A stretch of DNA of 64,000 nt from an uncultured Erythrobacter sp. (GTDB lineage Bacteria; Pseudomonadota; Alphaproteobacteria; Sphingomonadales; Sphingomonadaceae), in contig CANLVN010000002.1 of the NCBI GenBank assembly GCA_947494705.1, positions 682,001 to 746,000 of the forward strand. The letters are read 5' to 3'. This document shows positions 54,473 through 62,385 of the stretch, piece by piece (within the stretch, counting starts at the first letter, position 1; the number at the start of each line of letters is the position of its first letter). The position numbers were made by a program, and so were the translations under genes. The notes under the pieces are model-generated. The model worked only from the letters and a program-made list of their open reading frames with translations. It had not been told where the DNA came from and did no database searches.

Positions 54473-55050
54473 ATGTTTCAATCAGACCTGTTTCCCGCCG
54501 GCGAGCAGTTGCCGTCCATGCCCTTGGCCTATGCCATCGGCACCCGAGTTGCCGCGCTTCTTGCTTCGGGACGTCATCTTACCCGTACCGACATTTCCGG
54601 GCTGTTCGCCGAGGAGACTGGATCTTTGGACTGGGGAAGCGCCTGGACCATCGCTGACTACAATAACGCGGTCGAGATCGGCGCACTGCTCTGGTTGCGA
54701 GAGTCCTCACGGATCGATCTGGCGACGAACGTGCATGAAGCCGAAGCGCGGTTCGACTGGCTCCAAGCTGCCTTTCCGCCGCGGCATGTGCGCAGCGAAG
54801 CACAGGTCGAGCTCCAGCAGTTCTCGACCCCGCCAATGCTGGCCTGGCTGATGGCGAAGGCCGCAGCTGTCTGCGCGCAAGACACGCTCCTCGAACCGTC
54901 CGCAGGCAATGGTGCCCTTGCTCTTTGGGGCAGCGTCCAGAACGCTTCGCTGCTCCTCAACGAGATCGATCCGGCAAGACGAGACGGCCTGGGCCACATC
55001 TTCCCTTCGACCACGATCACCGCGCATGACGGGGAACTGATCGCGAAAGC
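54473..55050 (+). pseudogene. strawberry-notch-type helicase/methyltransferase, N-terminal fragment
   Basis: About 190 residues match the N-terminal, methylase-like part of large strawberry-notch family proteins of mobile elements: Q-F-S-T-P-P-M-L-A-W, E-P-S-A-G-N-G-A-L-A and L-N-E-I-D-P-A-R-R. The full-length protein is normally well over 1000 aa. Here the frame runs only to H-D-G-E-L-I and then enters sequence belonging to the far C-terminal part in another frame. A large internal deletion is inferred. ATG 54473 follows AGGAGG. Confidence 0.8.
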
Positions 55051-55276
55051 GACTATGCGCGCGACGCGCTCAGCCGCTGGTTCCAGCTGCTCTATGACGG
55101 CAAGCTTGAAGCCACCACCTTCGGCAACTTCGTCGAACGCACCGGCCTCCGGCTTGAAAGCCCCGATGGCGGACTGACCGATAATCTCCCGACGATCCAG
55201 CGCTGGCTCAACCGCATTCTCGCCCTGCCGATTGCGCTCCAGAACGCCATATTCGACGAATATCTCGGGCTGGTAA
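55045..55276 (+). pseudogene. strawberry-notch-type helicase, C-terminal fragment
   Basis: In the frame starting at 55051, Y-A-R-D-A-L-S-R-W-F-Q-L-L-Y, F-G-N-F-V-E-R-T-G-L-R-L and L-P-I-A-L-Q-N-A-I-F-D-E-Y are readable, which is C-terminal helicase sequence of the same family. It is out of frame with the N-terminal piece and breaks off at L-G-L-V, where traG sequence begins on the opposite strand. Confidence 0.75.
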
Positions 55277-55446
55277 CCTCTCAATGCAATGGGTCCGGTC
55301 CGCGGCATCAGGAACAGCGGAAACAGGACAGGGAACAGCGCGTAGAACACCACCGTCAGTACGACATTGAGGATTGGGACCCATTTCATCGCGTTGTGCG
55401 CGATCGAAGAATAGGTCCGCTCGGTCTGAATATCGGCCCGGGTCAC
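55272..55446 (-). pseudogene. traG: traG internal fragment
   Basis: About 58 residues match the N-terminal membrane part of F-type TraG, a mating-pair stabilisation protein: Q-T-E-R-T-Y-S-S-I-A-H-N-A-M-K-W, then V-L-T-V-V-F-Y-A-L-F-P-V. It is joined in frame to traB sequence on one side and stops at R-G-Y, where the helicase fragment begins. Only a small piece of the ~900-aa gene remains. Confidence 0.75.
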
Positions 55447-55840
55447 CGAGCGGGCCGGACCGGTGATCCGGAGCACCACGGGAAGCGGATCGCTCTGGCT
55501 GGCAACGCCGGTCGAGGCATCGACACCCACGATGACCGTTGCCGGTGCGTAGCTGTTGGGCGGAAGGTAATCGCGGCTCGCTTCGAGCAACAAGGCTGGC
55601 GCAGTCTCTGCCGCACGCGGCTTGCCGTCCTTGCCCGTCTCCGCGCTGAAGCTCATCAGGCTGAGCTGTCCGCCTTGCGTTTCCGGCGCTCCTTGCGGTG
55701 GCTGGACAGCTCCGCCGGTGCCGACGCCGGGTCCATAGGCAGGTGGCGGTGGCAGTGGCGGCGCGGCGGCAGGTGCCTTCGCAGCTTCGCTCAGCTGTGA
55801 TCGCAGATTGGCATTCTCGGCCGAGATCGCGTCGATCGAC
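55441..55840 (-). pseudogene. traB: traB internal fragment
   Basis: About 130 residues correspond to the middle of F-type TraB (the VirB10-like channel protein). A short coiled coil (S-A-E-N-A-N-L-R-S-Q-L) is followed by a Pro-rich stretch, then L-P-P-N-S-Y-A-P-A-T-V-I-V-G and V-L-R-I-T-G-P-A-R-S-V. Both ends are cut: the upstream end abuts traE and the downstream end abuts traG. Confidence 0.75.
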
Positions 55841-56233
55841 GTGCATTTCCGCGATCACGAAGGCCTGGCTGATGTCCGAGCCGCGCTGTTCCTCGACGAT
55901 TTGGACGAGCTCGGCCTTGAGGCGGCCGTGCGCGGCGGGATCGGCGAGCTTCAGGATGTTCGTCATCCAGTAATCGAGGCTTTCGGGCGCCCGGTTGAGG
56001 AGCATCAGTGCCGTGTCGCGGGTGACAAGTTCGAGATAGGGCGCGTCGATCCCGCCGCTCGAGACGGTGATCCGCTCTGAGGTGATCGGCACCAACACAA
56101 CCTGCTCGTCGCGGGTGACCGCGGCGCCGAGGCTGACCAGCGTGGTCAGGCCCAGGACACCTGCCAGCACGGCAAAGCGGTTGCGTTGCCGCAGGTAGGT
56201 CTGCGCCTGTTCGTGCGCGAATTCTGCTCGCAT
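55838..56233 (-). pseudogene. traE: traE, 3'-truncated
   Basis: The first ~132 residues of F-type TraE (about 190 aa normally), a pilus-assembly membrane protein: Q-T-Y-L-R-Q-R-N-R-F, one membrane helix (L-A-G-V-L-G-L-T-T-L-V), P-E-S-L-D-Y-W and S-D-I-S-Q-A-F. After M-H-V the reading frame enters traB sequence in another frame. ATG 56233. It directly follows traL. Confidence 0.85.
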
Positions 56234-56245
56234 GGTTCGCCTCCC

Positions 56246-56533
56246 TCAGCCCGCCAACAGGCGGCAGTGGGAGGGCGGCGTGGCCTTCAACCCGAGAAAG
56301 CTCCCGGGCAGGTACCAGTACGCAGCATGCACCAGTGCCGAACCGGCGCCGCGTGCCTTTGCCTTCCGCAAGGCAAGCCAGGCCCCGGCGGCCAGGCCGA
56401 TACCGATGAAGATATGCTGCGAGAGAATGCCCCAGGCGAAGGGAATAAGGATCCCTGCAAACTCGTCGATGGTCCAGAAGCCGATGAGCTCCGGGTCGTC
56501 GAGCCGCCGTGGAACGAGGTACCTGTCGGCCAT
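56246..56533 (-). CDS. traL: conjugal transfer protein TraL
   Basis: 95 aa, normal for TraL (VirB3-like). Family parts are Y-L-V-P-R-R-L-D-D-P-E at the start, two membrane segments (F-A-G-I-L-I-P-F-A-W and H-I-F-I-G-I-G-L-A-A-G), and A-Y-W-Y-L-P near the end. It lies between traA and traE in the usual F-type order A-L-E. It looks intact, but its system is not. Confidence 0.88.
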   Translation of the reverse strand: MADRYLVPRRLDDPELIGFWTIDEFAGILIPFAWGILSQHIFIGIGLAAGAWLALRKAKARGAGSALVHAAYWYLPGSFLGLKATPPSHCRLLAG

Positions 56534-56564
56534 GCCGCCCTCCTGTCGTGACCGGATCCGCTGA

Positions 56565-56897
56565 TCAGATGACCGCGGTCACGACCGAGGTGACGATCGG
56601 AACGCCGGTGCCGACACCGATGCCGACGCCGACCGGCACCGCGACCTGGCCGAGCGAGAAACGCCCGGAGGCGAGACCGATCAGGCCGCCCGCAAGGCTG
56701 AGCACAGTGATGATCTTGCCGCCCGAACCTTCGAGGAAGTCGGTGAACTTGGTCAACGCGGGATCGAAGGTGGTGTCGGCGCCGGCAAAGGCGGCACCGG
56801 CGCAGGCCAGCGCCACGCAGGCGGGAAGAATGTAGTCGCGGCCGCGAGCCCCGTTGGGCGAGCGCTGCTGGACCGGAAGGGCAGTCTTGGTGGTCAT
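56565..56897 (-). CDS. traA: pilin-like protein TraA / VirB2 type
   Basis: 110 aa. A long signal-like hydrophobic segment (Y-I-L-P-A-C-V-A-L-A-C-A-G-A-A-F-A) is followed by a mature pilin-like part with two hydrophobic helices (I-I-T-V-L-S-L-A-G-G-L-I-G and a Gly/Val-rich end). Size, position and order before traL identify it as the conjugative pilin. ATG 56897. A GTTC-N7-GTTC box lies 40 bp upstream of the start. Confidence 0.8.
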   Translation of the reverse strand: MTTKTALPVQQRSPNGARGRDYILPACVALACAGAAFAGADTTFDPALTKFTDFLEGSGGKIITVLSLAGGLIGLASGRFSLGQVAVPVGVGIGVGTGVPIVTSVVTAVI

Positions 56898-57261
56898 GGA
56901 TGGAAACTCCGAGGATTGAACATCAGCCAGCGATGCGTTCGCTGTATGTTCTTTCCTCTCCCCGGAGCCGGGCTGTAGGAAATCGGGAATTGGATTTTGG
57001 GGCTTTCGACCAAGCAAAAAGCGACATCGGGAGGTGCGATGCACGGGATTCGCGCAGGCTGATCGCGCAACAGCGCTGACTGTGCCGGCATCTGAGCGAA
57101 GAGAGCCGCGATATGCGCGCAGGCGACCGAAATTCGCGCGAATCGTCGGAGGAAGCTGATCGTTCCTTCCTCTATGTTCTCTAAATGTTCTTTTTGTTTT
57201 CCTACAGGCTTCCTTCGCGGTTAGCCGGAGAGTCGATCACTCTGGAGATAAGGATTCGTCG
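56898..57261. promoter_or_regulatory. divergent promoter region with two SOS boxes
   Basis: 364 bp between traA (-) and the HTH gene (+), with no supported gene. It holds LexA-type boxes at 56937-56951 (GTTC-GCTGTAT-GTTC) and 57176-57190 (GTTC-TCTAAAT-GTTC), the decamer CTGTAGGAAA at 56973-56982 and its complement at 57198-57207, and a 12-bp palindrome ATTCGCGCGAAT at 57132-57143. Confidence 0.65.
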
Positions 57262-57753
57262 ATGACCAACATGGCGCTCTTTGCCGAACAACAGGTTCGC
57301 GCCGACCTCGCCCGGCTGCTTTTGGCCGCCGTCGAAGCCAGCGGCCGTGCCCGCTGCGACATCGCTCGCGACGCGCAGATCCATAAGGATGCCCTGCGCC
57401 GTGTTCTTGCGGGCGAACGCTCGGCCAGCCTCGGCGAAGCCTTGCGCATTCTTGCCGCGAGCGGCGTCGCGCCGCACGCACACCTGCTCCTGTTCCTCGT
57501 CAGCGGCGGCGATCACGCGATTGCGTGGCTGCAATCGGACCTCGCGCAATTCTTCGAGGACTTTTCCGGCGAACTGCCTTCAGCGCTCGAGCGTGTCTTG
57601 GGCAACCAGGTTCACGATGTGAAGCCGCGCTGGGCCAAGGGGACCGCGCACCGCGTCGCCCGCTTGCTCTCCGACCACATCGACGAGCTCGAACGCAAGG
57701 ATGCGCTGCTTGGCGATGTCTTTGCCGGTGCCGAGGGAGGCCATCGTGGGTGA
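57262..57753 (+). CDS. helix-turn-helix regulator of the island
   Basis: 163 aa. An N-terminal XRE-like helix-turn-helix (A-R-D-A-Q-I-H-K-D-A-L-R-R-V-L-A-G-E-R-S-A with L-G-E-A-L-R-I-L) is followed by a helical C-terminal region without known motifs. It probably controls the island, with its own expression under the SOS box at 57176. ATG 57262 follows AAGGA. It overlaps the AlpA-type gene by eight bases. Confidence 0.75.
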   Translation: MTNMALFAEQQVRADLARLLLAAVEASGRARCDIARDAQIHKDALRRVLAGERSASLGEALRILAASGVAPHAHLLLFLVSGGDHAIAWLQSDLAQFFEDFSGELPSALERVLGNQVHDVKPRWAKGTAHRVARLLSDHIDELERKDALLGDVFAGAEGGHRG

Positions 57754-57961
57754 AGAGATAGACAAAGGAGCGACCGAAACCCGGCGGGTGACGCGGCTCA
57801 TTCGCCTGCCCGAAGTTCAGCATCGCGTCGGGCTTGGCCGTTCGACAATCTATCGCTGGATGGCCGAGGGCAAGTTTCCGAAGCCCGTGCAGCTGGGTGG
57901 ATATGCGGTCGCATGGGCAGAAGACGAAGTGGAGGCCTGGATTTCGGACCGCCTGAAGTGA
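57746..57961 (+). CDS. AlpA family regulator
   Basis: 71 aa. The MerR-like HTH of AlpA proteins is visible: R-L-P-E-V-Q-H-R-V-G-L-G-R-S-T-I-Y-R-W, G-K-F-P-K-P-V-Q-L and W-A-E-D-E-V-E-A-W-I. AlpA proteins switch on integrase or excision genes of prophages and islands. GTG 57746 follows GAGGGAGG and overlaps the upstream gene, so the pair is coupled. The integrase at 50605 is its likely target. Confidence 0.88.
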   Translation: MGEEIDKGATETRRVTRLIRLPEVQHRVGLGRSTIYRWMAEGKFPKPVQLGGYAVAWAEDEVEAWISDRLK

Positions 57962-58137
57962 CCGCTTATTGGTCTGGAGCTGACTGGTTGGAGGCGGACG
58001 TGCCATCGACAGGGGCAGTCAAAGGCATCCTTTGCGCGGTCGCCGGATCGAAGCAGTCGGCCCGATACCCTCGAGTATTGGGAGCGCTCGTCGCTGCAAG
58101 AACCGAGCTGATTTCGGAAGCCACCGGCGCCTATTAA
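57958..58137 (+). CDS. short hypothetical reading frame after alpA
   Basis: 59 codons from GTG 57958, overlapping the alpA stop as GTGA. The product (V-T-A-Y-W-S-G-A-D-W-L-E ... ) has no recognised motif. The overlap argues for coupling, but the frame could also be a remnant of a longer gene. GC content starts to fall just after it. Confidence 0.35.
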   Translation: MTAYWSGADWLEADVPSTGAVKGILCAVAGSKQSARYPRVLGALVAARTELISEATGAY

Positions 58138-58170
58138 GGAACATACAATATTGAGTAGGTCGAGCCGATC

Positions 58171-58729
58171 ATGACAAAGTGCATCGAACAAGATTTCCCG
58201 TGTCAAAATCAAGAGTACGATGCGTTCGATCAAATAGCGCTCTTAGAACTAAGCCAGCCAATTTCTGCCCATGAGTTGGTGAACGAGAGCGCATTTTGTG
58301 CGGAACTGCCGGTCGACGACGAACTTCGTATTGGGAACATAACGTACAAGCTCTATCTTAAATTCCTCCGTGGTCAGACAGGCCTCTATCACCTGTGGGT
58401 AGACTATGACGCCTGCGACGACCATGGCAATTACACGATGTTATGCGTGTATGTCGGGAAAGGGTTTGCTGAGCTTCGCGTTGATAGCCACGTCAAAAAA
58501 ATGGCCGAAGAATGCCCAGCTATACGTGACATTCACCAGCATGGAGAATCGTCTCTTTAAGTACTACGAGCAATTGTTTCTCGATGTGTACGATTTCGAA
58601 TTAAACAACATTGAGAATTCTGGCGCAGAACATCTGTTTGCGGTTTGGGATGAGGAACGCCATCACTTGGAAACGCACTTGAATGAGGTTTCCAATCTGA
58701 GCAAAATTCAAAGTTTCGACGACTGGTAA
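58171..58729 (+). pseudogene. GIY-YIG nuclease-like protein broken by a frameshift in a seven-A run
   Basis: The first frame (58171-58560) and a second frame (to 58729) read as one ~185-aa protein if one A is removed from the A7 run at 58495-58501. Residues 71-73 are G-L-Y and 94-98 are Y-V-G-K-G, followed by R103 and H107, in the spacing of a GIY-YIG nuclease. The second frame supplies M-E-N-R-L-F-K-Y-Y-E-Q with a plausible catalytic Glu. The region is AT-rich compared with its neighbours, so it is probably recently acquired cargo. A sequencing error in the homopolymer is possible. Confidence 0.6.
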
Positions 58730-58923
58730 GAAGTCGTAATCCGACCGGCCTCAGGTCGAACGAACTCCAGTCTACAGCCCACGCCGTTACCGGTCTGGAC
58801 GTCTGGTGTTTTGGCGCAGAGCGGCGGCTATATTACACCCCAAAAGCGACCGCCGAGCACGAATATGGCCGCATGATTCTTCAAGAGATCGCACACCTGC
58901 GTGGAGCAATGAGAGCTTCCGGA

Positions 58924-59392
58924 TCAGATCGGCTTAATGCCTTCGAATTGGACATCGGCAGCGTGTCCCCGCCAGATGGGCCTTTCAACGTTTTCCGCCA
59001 ACGCAAAGCCAAAAGATGCGAAATTCCCCAAGTGACTGAGAGCTTCGCATTGCTTAGCGATGGCCTCTACGTTGCTCGGGATCTGAGCCACCTTTTCTGG
59101 ATATCGCGCTGCTCGTACGATTACCCACTCGGGTCCATTGTCTCCGACAAATCAGATGTTCGGATCGACGTTGGGATTTGAGTGAGTGGACATGATCTCG
59201 AAACCCTTCCTTTGGAGCCATTGCTTGACAACTTGAACTGCAAAATCAAGTAGTTCCCAGTCGGTAACCTCAATGAGTTCATCTGAGGCCAGGGAAAACG
59301 GATCGACCGATTGCGCGTTTCTAAGGTCGATCAAGCCCCAACCGCCCAACTGCGGTTTCCAGCCTGTCAGCGTCCTTCCCATCGGCCAGAGG
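58924..59392 (-). pseudogene. unknown gene, 5'-truncated by the IS and with an internal stop
   Basis: On the minus strand one frame reads G-W-G-L-I-D-L-R-N-A-Q-S, E-L-L-D-F-A-V-Q-V-V-K-Q-W, P-N-V-D-P-N-I, a TGA (59152-59154), then F-V-G-D-N-G-P-E-W-V-I-V and W-R-G-H-A-A-D to a second stop at 58924. The sequence context suggests the internal TGA replaced a Trp codon. The frame stays open upstream into the IS end, so the 5' part is missing. Family not recognised; a restriction-endonuclease-like fold is only a guess. The open frame on the other strand (58873-59181) is its shadow. Confidence 0.6.
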
Positions 59393-59467
59393 TGACCTTC
59401 CCCCCGAAAAGTGGTCCGTTTTGAGAGTTAGGATTTCGGCTATTTACGGCTTGAAAGGGGCTGATGA

Positions 59468-59746
59468 ATGGCACGGAAGAGATACACGCCGGAACAGATT
59501 ATCGGGATACTGCGTGAGGCCGAAGTTCGGCTCTCGCACGGAGAGAAGATCGGGGAGATCAGCCGATCGCTGGGGATTTCGGAGCAGAGTTACTATCGCT
59601 GGCGACGCGAGTACGGTGGGCTGAAGGTCAGCCAGGCTCGGCGATTGAAGGATCTCAAGAAGGAGAACCAGCGGCTCAGGAAGGCGGTGTCTGATCTTAC
59701 GCTCGATGCGCTGATCCTGAAGGAGGTTGTCGAGGGAAAGTACTGA
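59468..59746 (+). CDS. IS3-family transposase OrfA
   Basis: 92 aa. The helix-turn-helix ([16 protein letters not shown]) binds the IS ends, and the C-terminal coiled coil ([13 protein letters not shown]) multimerises. The stop at 59744-59746 overlaps the OrfB frame in the -1 frame, as expected for programmed -1 frameshifting to make the OrfAB transposase. Confidence 0.92.
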   Translation: MARKRYTPEQIIGILREAEVRLSHGEKIGEISRSLGISEQSYYRWRREYGGLKVSQARRLKDLKKENQRLRKAVSDLTLDALILKEVVEGKY

Positions 59747-59778
59747 GCCCTTCACGGCGTCGGCTGGCCATCGACCAT

Positions 59779-60660
59779 GTGCAGGAGGCATTGGATATCT
59801 GCCAGCGCCGTGCCTGCCGGGTCGTTGCCCAGCACCGCTCGACCCAGCGCAAGCTGCCCGCACCACCAGCCGACGAGAAGCCGCTGACAGCTGCAATCAT
59901 CCGGCTGGCCCAGCAATATGGTCGCTACGGCTATCGCCGGATCACGGCGCTGCTGCGCAATGAAAGTTGGTTGGTGAACGCCAAGCGGGTCGAGCGGATC
60001 TGGCGCCGTGAAGGGCTCAAGGTTCCGCAGAGACAGCCAAAGCGCGGGCGTCTGTGGTTCAACGATGGATCATGCGTGAGGCTGCGTCCGCAATATAGTG
60101 GCCATGTGTGGAGCTACGACTTCGTCATGGATCGCACCCATGACGGCAAGGCCTTCCGCATGCTTACCGTGATCGACGAGTACAGCCGCCAGTGCCTGGC
60201 GATCCATGTCCAGCGCAAGCTCAAGAGCGATGATGTCCTGGCCGTGCTGACCGAGCTGTTCCAACGCCATGGTCCGCCTGATCACATCCGTAGCGATAAT
60301 GGCGCTGAGTTCACTTCTCATGCCGTGCGCGACTGGCTCTGGCGGATTGGTGTGAAGACTCTCTACATCGAACCCGGATCACCATGGGAGAATGGCTACA
60401 ACGAATCCTTCAACGGCAAGCTCAGGGATGAGCTTCTCAACGGGGAGATCTTCTACACTCTGAAGGAGGCAATCATCCTGATCGAGCGCTGGCGTATCCA
60501 CTACAACACCGTCCGGCCACACTCTTCGCTGGGCTACCAGCCGCCGGCCCCACAAACGATCTTGCCTCGTCCTGCCATGCTGCCTTACGCTGCGCTCCAG
60601 GCCGCCCAGCAGGGCGACCCCAACCGCCGGAACTCTAACTTAACCGGTGGACCACCCTGA
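59779..60660 (+). CDS. IS3-family transposase OrfB (DDE catalytic part)
   Basis: 293 aa from GTG 59779; the frame is open further upstream (to about 59737), consistent with synthesis as an OrfAB fusion. The RNase H-like catalytic triad is visible: [14 protein letters not shown] and [22 protein letters not shown] follows. It appears intact and possibly active. Confidence 0.92.
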   Translation: MQEALDICQRRACRVVAQHRSTQRKLPAPPADEKPLTAAIIRLAQQYGRYGYRRITALLRNESWLVNAKRVERIWRREGLKVPQRQPKRGRLWFNDGSCVRLRPQYSGHVWSYDFVMDRTHDGKAFRMLTVIDEYSRQCLAIHVQRKLKSDDVLAVLTELFQRHGPPDHIRSDNGAEFTSHAVRDWLWRIGVKTLYIEPGSPWENGYNESFNGKLRDELLNGEIFYTLKEAIILIERWRIHYNTVRPHSSLGYQPPAPQTILPRPAMLPYAALQAAQQGDPNRRNSNLTGGPP

Positions 60661-60672
60661 TGGGGCAGGTCA

Positions 60673-60721
60673 GCAGCATGGTGGCGGCAGGCACCGCTTC
60701 GGCAGGTTTCTGTTCGGTCAT
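60673..60721 (-). pseudogene. start of a gene cut by the IS element
   Basis: ATG 60721 with GGGAGAAGAGTGGAA upstream opens M-T-E-Q-K-P-A-E-A-V-P-A-A-T-M-L and runs straight into the IS right end. The opening is reminiscent of NUDIX hydrolase starts, a weak guess from 16 residues. Whether the left-flank fragment (58924-59392) is the rest of the same gene cannot be told; the lack of a target duplication argues against it. Confidence 0.5.
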
Positions 60722-60798
60722 TTCCACTCTTCTCCCTTGATGTAGCCAATATCGGTGCCGGGCGGCCGTGGTCTAAGCGTTCATTGTGTGTGGTCTTA

Positions 60799-62385
60799 TC
60801 AGTTCCATCTAGGAATGAGTGCTATTCCCGCGAAAGCCAGAACAATTCCTGCCAGTAACAACGATTGGTCGGCCAGCAATGCGGCAGAGATGATCAACGC
60901 TGCCACCACCGGACCCTTGACGGGGGTGCTGCGGTCCTCTTCCCGCGTCAGATGGTTCAGACTGGCTGGGTCGATGGATACCTGAATCGTACCTGATCGA
61001 GCGACCGAGGCAACGTTATCGATTAGCTCGGGCAGCGATGCCGAGAAATCAAGCAGGCCACTGCGGACCTTGGCCAAATGATCCCGCGCGGCTCCGATCG
61101 AAAATCGCTCGGCAAACAATTGCATCACGATCGGCTTCGTTTCTTCGGCGATATTGTAGTCCGGCGCCAAAGAGCGAACGAAGCCCTCTGCGGTCAGCAG
61201 GGTGCGCAGCAAAATAGCGAGGTCGGGCGGCAATACGAGGCGATAATCGCGCAACAATCCGAAAACCCGATCGAAAATTGCCGCGAATTCTATCCCGGCA
61301 AGAGCTGTGCCGCTAAATTCCGCGATCAGCTCATCCAGGTCCATCACCAATTGCGCGCGATCCACGAGTGGATTGCCTGCCCAGTCGAGCAGCAGATCGG
61401 CCACCTTGTCTATCTGTCCGTTCGCGATAGCGAAAATCAGTCGGACGATTTCCTGACGCCGCGCGCCGCTGAGAAAGCCGACCGAGCCGAAATCGATGAA
61501 GCCTACCTGGTTCCCTTCCATCCAGAAGACGTTGCCGGGATGCGGGTCGCCATGAAACTCTCCATTGAGAAGGATCATCCGTAGCACTGCATCGGCATAG
61601 CGCTTCGCGAACTGGGCATTCCCTGCCGGATCAGTTGCCGGGTGCCGCGACGCGGGCTTTCCGCCCAGGGCTTCCTGCACATTGATCGTCAAGCCTGTGA
61701 GTTCCCAGTGGATCGCGGGCGTCTTCACCCCAAGCATCTCCAGATAACCGCCAATCCTTTCACAGGCACGTGCTTCTGCCGCCAGGTCCATCTCCCGCGC
61801 TAAATTCTTGGCGAATGTCTGAAGGAATTCCACGGGTCGATAGCGAGCAATGTCGCTTGACCGACGCTCGGCGAGGCCCGCGAGCCGTGTCAACAGCCTC
61901 ATGTCCGCCTCGATCCTGGACGCCATGCCGGGTCGGCGGATTTTCACGATAGTCTCGCTTCCGTCCAGCAGGGTTGCGACATAAGTCTGCGCGATAGAGG
62001 CTGAGGCGATCGGGTTTCTCTCGAAAGCGGCGAATTCACGTTCCCAGTCGCTGCCCCAAGCCGATACAATCACCGGTTCGATCTTATCGAACGGCAGCGG
62101 TTCCACCTGGTCGTGGAGAGTGCCGAACGCGGAAATCCAGGGTTGTGTAAACAGATCGCTTCTGGTCGCCAGGAGCTGGCCAAGCTTTATTCCGACAGGG
62201 CCGACATCGCGCAACAGCGCCACCACCGATGCAGGACGCAAGTCCTCGGTATCTGGCTCATTCTCCGAAACCGGCATAAAGCCAAGCAAGCTTCCGAGAT
62301 TTTTCAGACCGTGCCGGGCGAAAATCTGACCGAGTTCTGCTAGCCGCGTCAGTTCACCGACACTGTTTTCCAGATCATGCTTCAT
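60799..62385 (-). CDS. ABC1 / UbiB family atypical kinase
   Basis: 528 aa. UbiB-type protein kinase-like fold: the K-x-G-Q motif (I-K-L-G-Q), the Ala-rich loop (S-A-S-I-A-Q), the catalytic E-F-H-G-D-P-H-P-G-N and I-D-F-G-S-V-G. Two C-terminal hydrophobic segments (A-A-L-I-I-S-A-A-L-L-A and L-A-G-I-V-L-A-F-A-G) anchor it. UbiB supports ubiquinone synthesis by ATPase activity; this may be an accessory paralogue. ATG 62385 overlaps the stop of the MarR gene (ATGA), so the two are coupled. Confidence 0.9.
   Translation of the reverse strand: MKHDLENSVGELTRLAELGQIFARHGLKNLGSLLGFMPVSENEPDTEDLRPASVVALLRDVGPVGIKLGQLLATRSDLFTQPWISAFGTLHDQVEPLPFDKIEPVIVSAWGSDWEREFAAFERNPIASASIAQTYVATLLDGSETIVKIRRPGMASRIEADMRLLTRLAGLAERRSSDIARYRPVEFLQTFAKNLAREMDLAAEARACERIGGYLEMLGVKTPAIHWELTGLTINVQEALGGKPASRHPATDPAGNAQFAKRYADAVLRMILLNGEFHGDPHPGNVFWMEGNQVGFIDFGSVGFLSGARRQEIVRLIFAIANGQIDKVADLLLDWAGNPLVDRAQLVMDLDELIAEFSGTALAGIEFAAIFDRVFGLLRDYRLVLPPDLAILLRTLLTAEGFVRSLAPDYNIAEETKPIVMQLFAERFSIGAARDHLAKVRSGLLDFSASLPELIDNVASVARSGTIQVSIDPASLNHLTREEDRSTPVKGPVVAALIISAALLADQSLLLAGIVLAFAGIALIPRWN

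Larger units (their letters stand above)
59393..60672 (+). mobile_element. IS3-family insertion sequence
   Basis: 1280 bp with imperfect terminal inverted repeats (left TGACCTTCCCC ... GTGGTCC; right, complemented, TGACCTGCCCC ... GTGGTCC) and two overlapping-frame transposase genes. It is probably of the IS407 group from the OrfA sequence. The four bases outside each end (GAGG and GCAG) do not match, so no target duplication is visible. Genes on both flanks are truncated. Confidence 0.88.
50353..60721 (+). mobile_element. tRNA-Leu-integrated conjugative element remnant (right boundary uncertain)
   Basis: Starts at tRNA-Leu(CAG), with a P4-type integrase next to it, then F-type conjugation genes (traA, traL, traE, traB, traG pieces), a lytic transglycosylase, a Toprim protein, a helicase/methylase remnant and an AlpA regulator. 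I found no second copy of the tRNA 3' end, so the right end lies beyond the window or has been lost. Many genes are cut, so the element is probably immobile. The end given here is the outer flank of the IS element. Confidence 0.65.

Noticed and set aside
58141..58157. GAACATACAATATTGAG as a fifth LexA box
   Set aside because: Only one GAAC half is present; the second half does not match at the N7 distance.
58873..59181. 102-codon plus-strand open frame
   Set aside because: The minus strand gives a longer, more protein-like frame interrupted by one TGA, so this is taken as its shadow.
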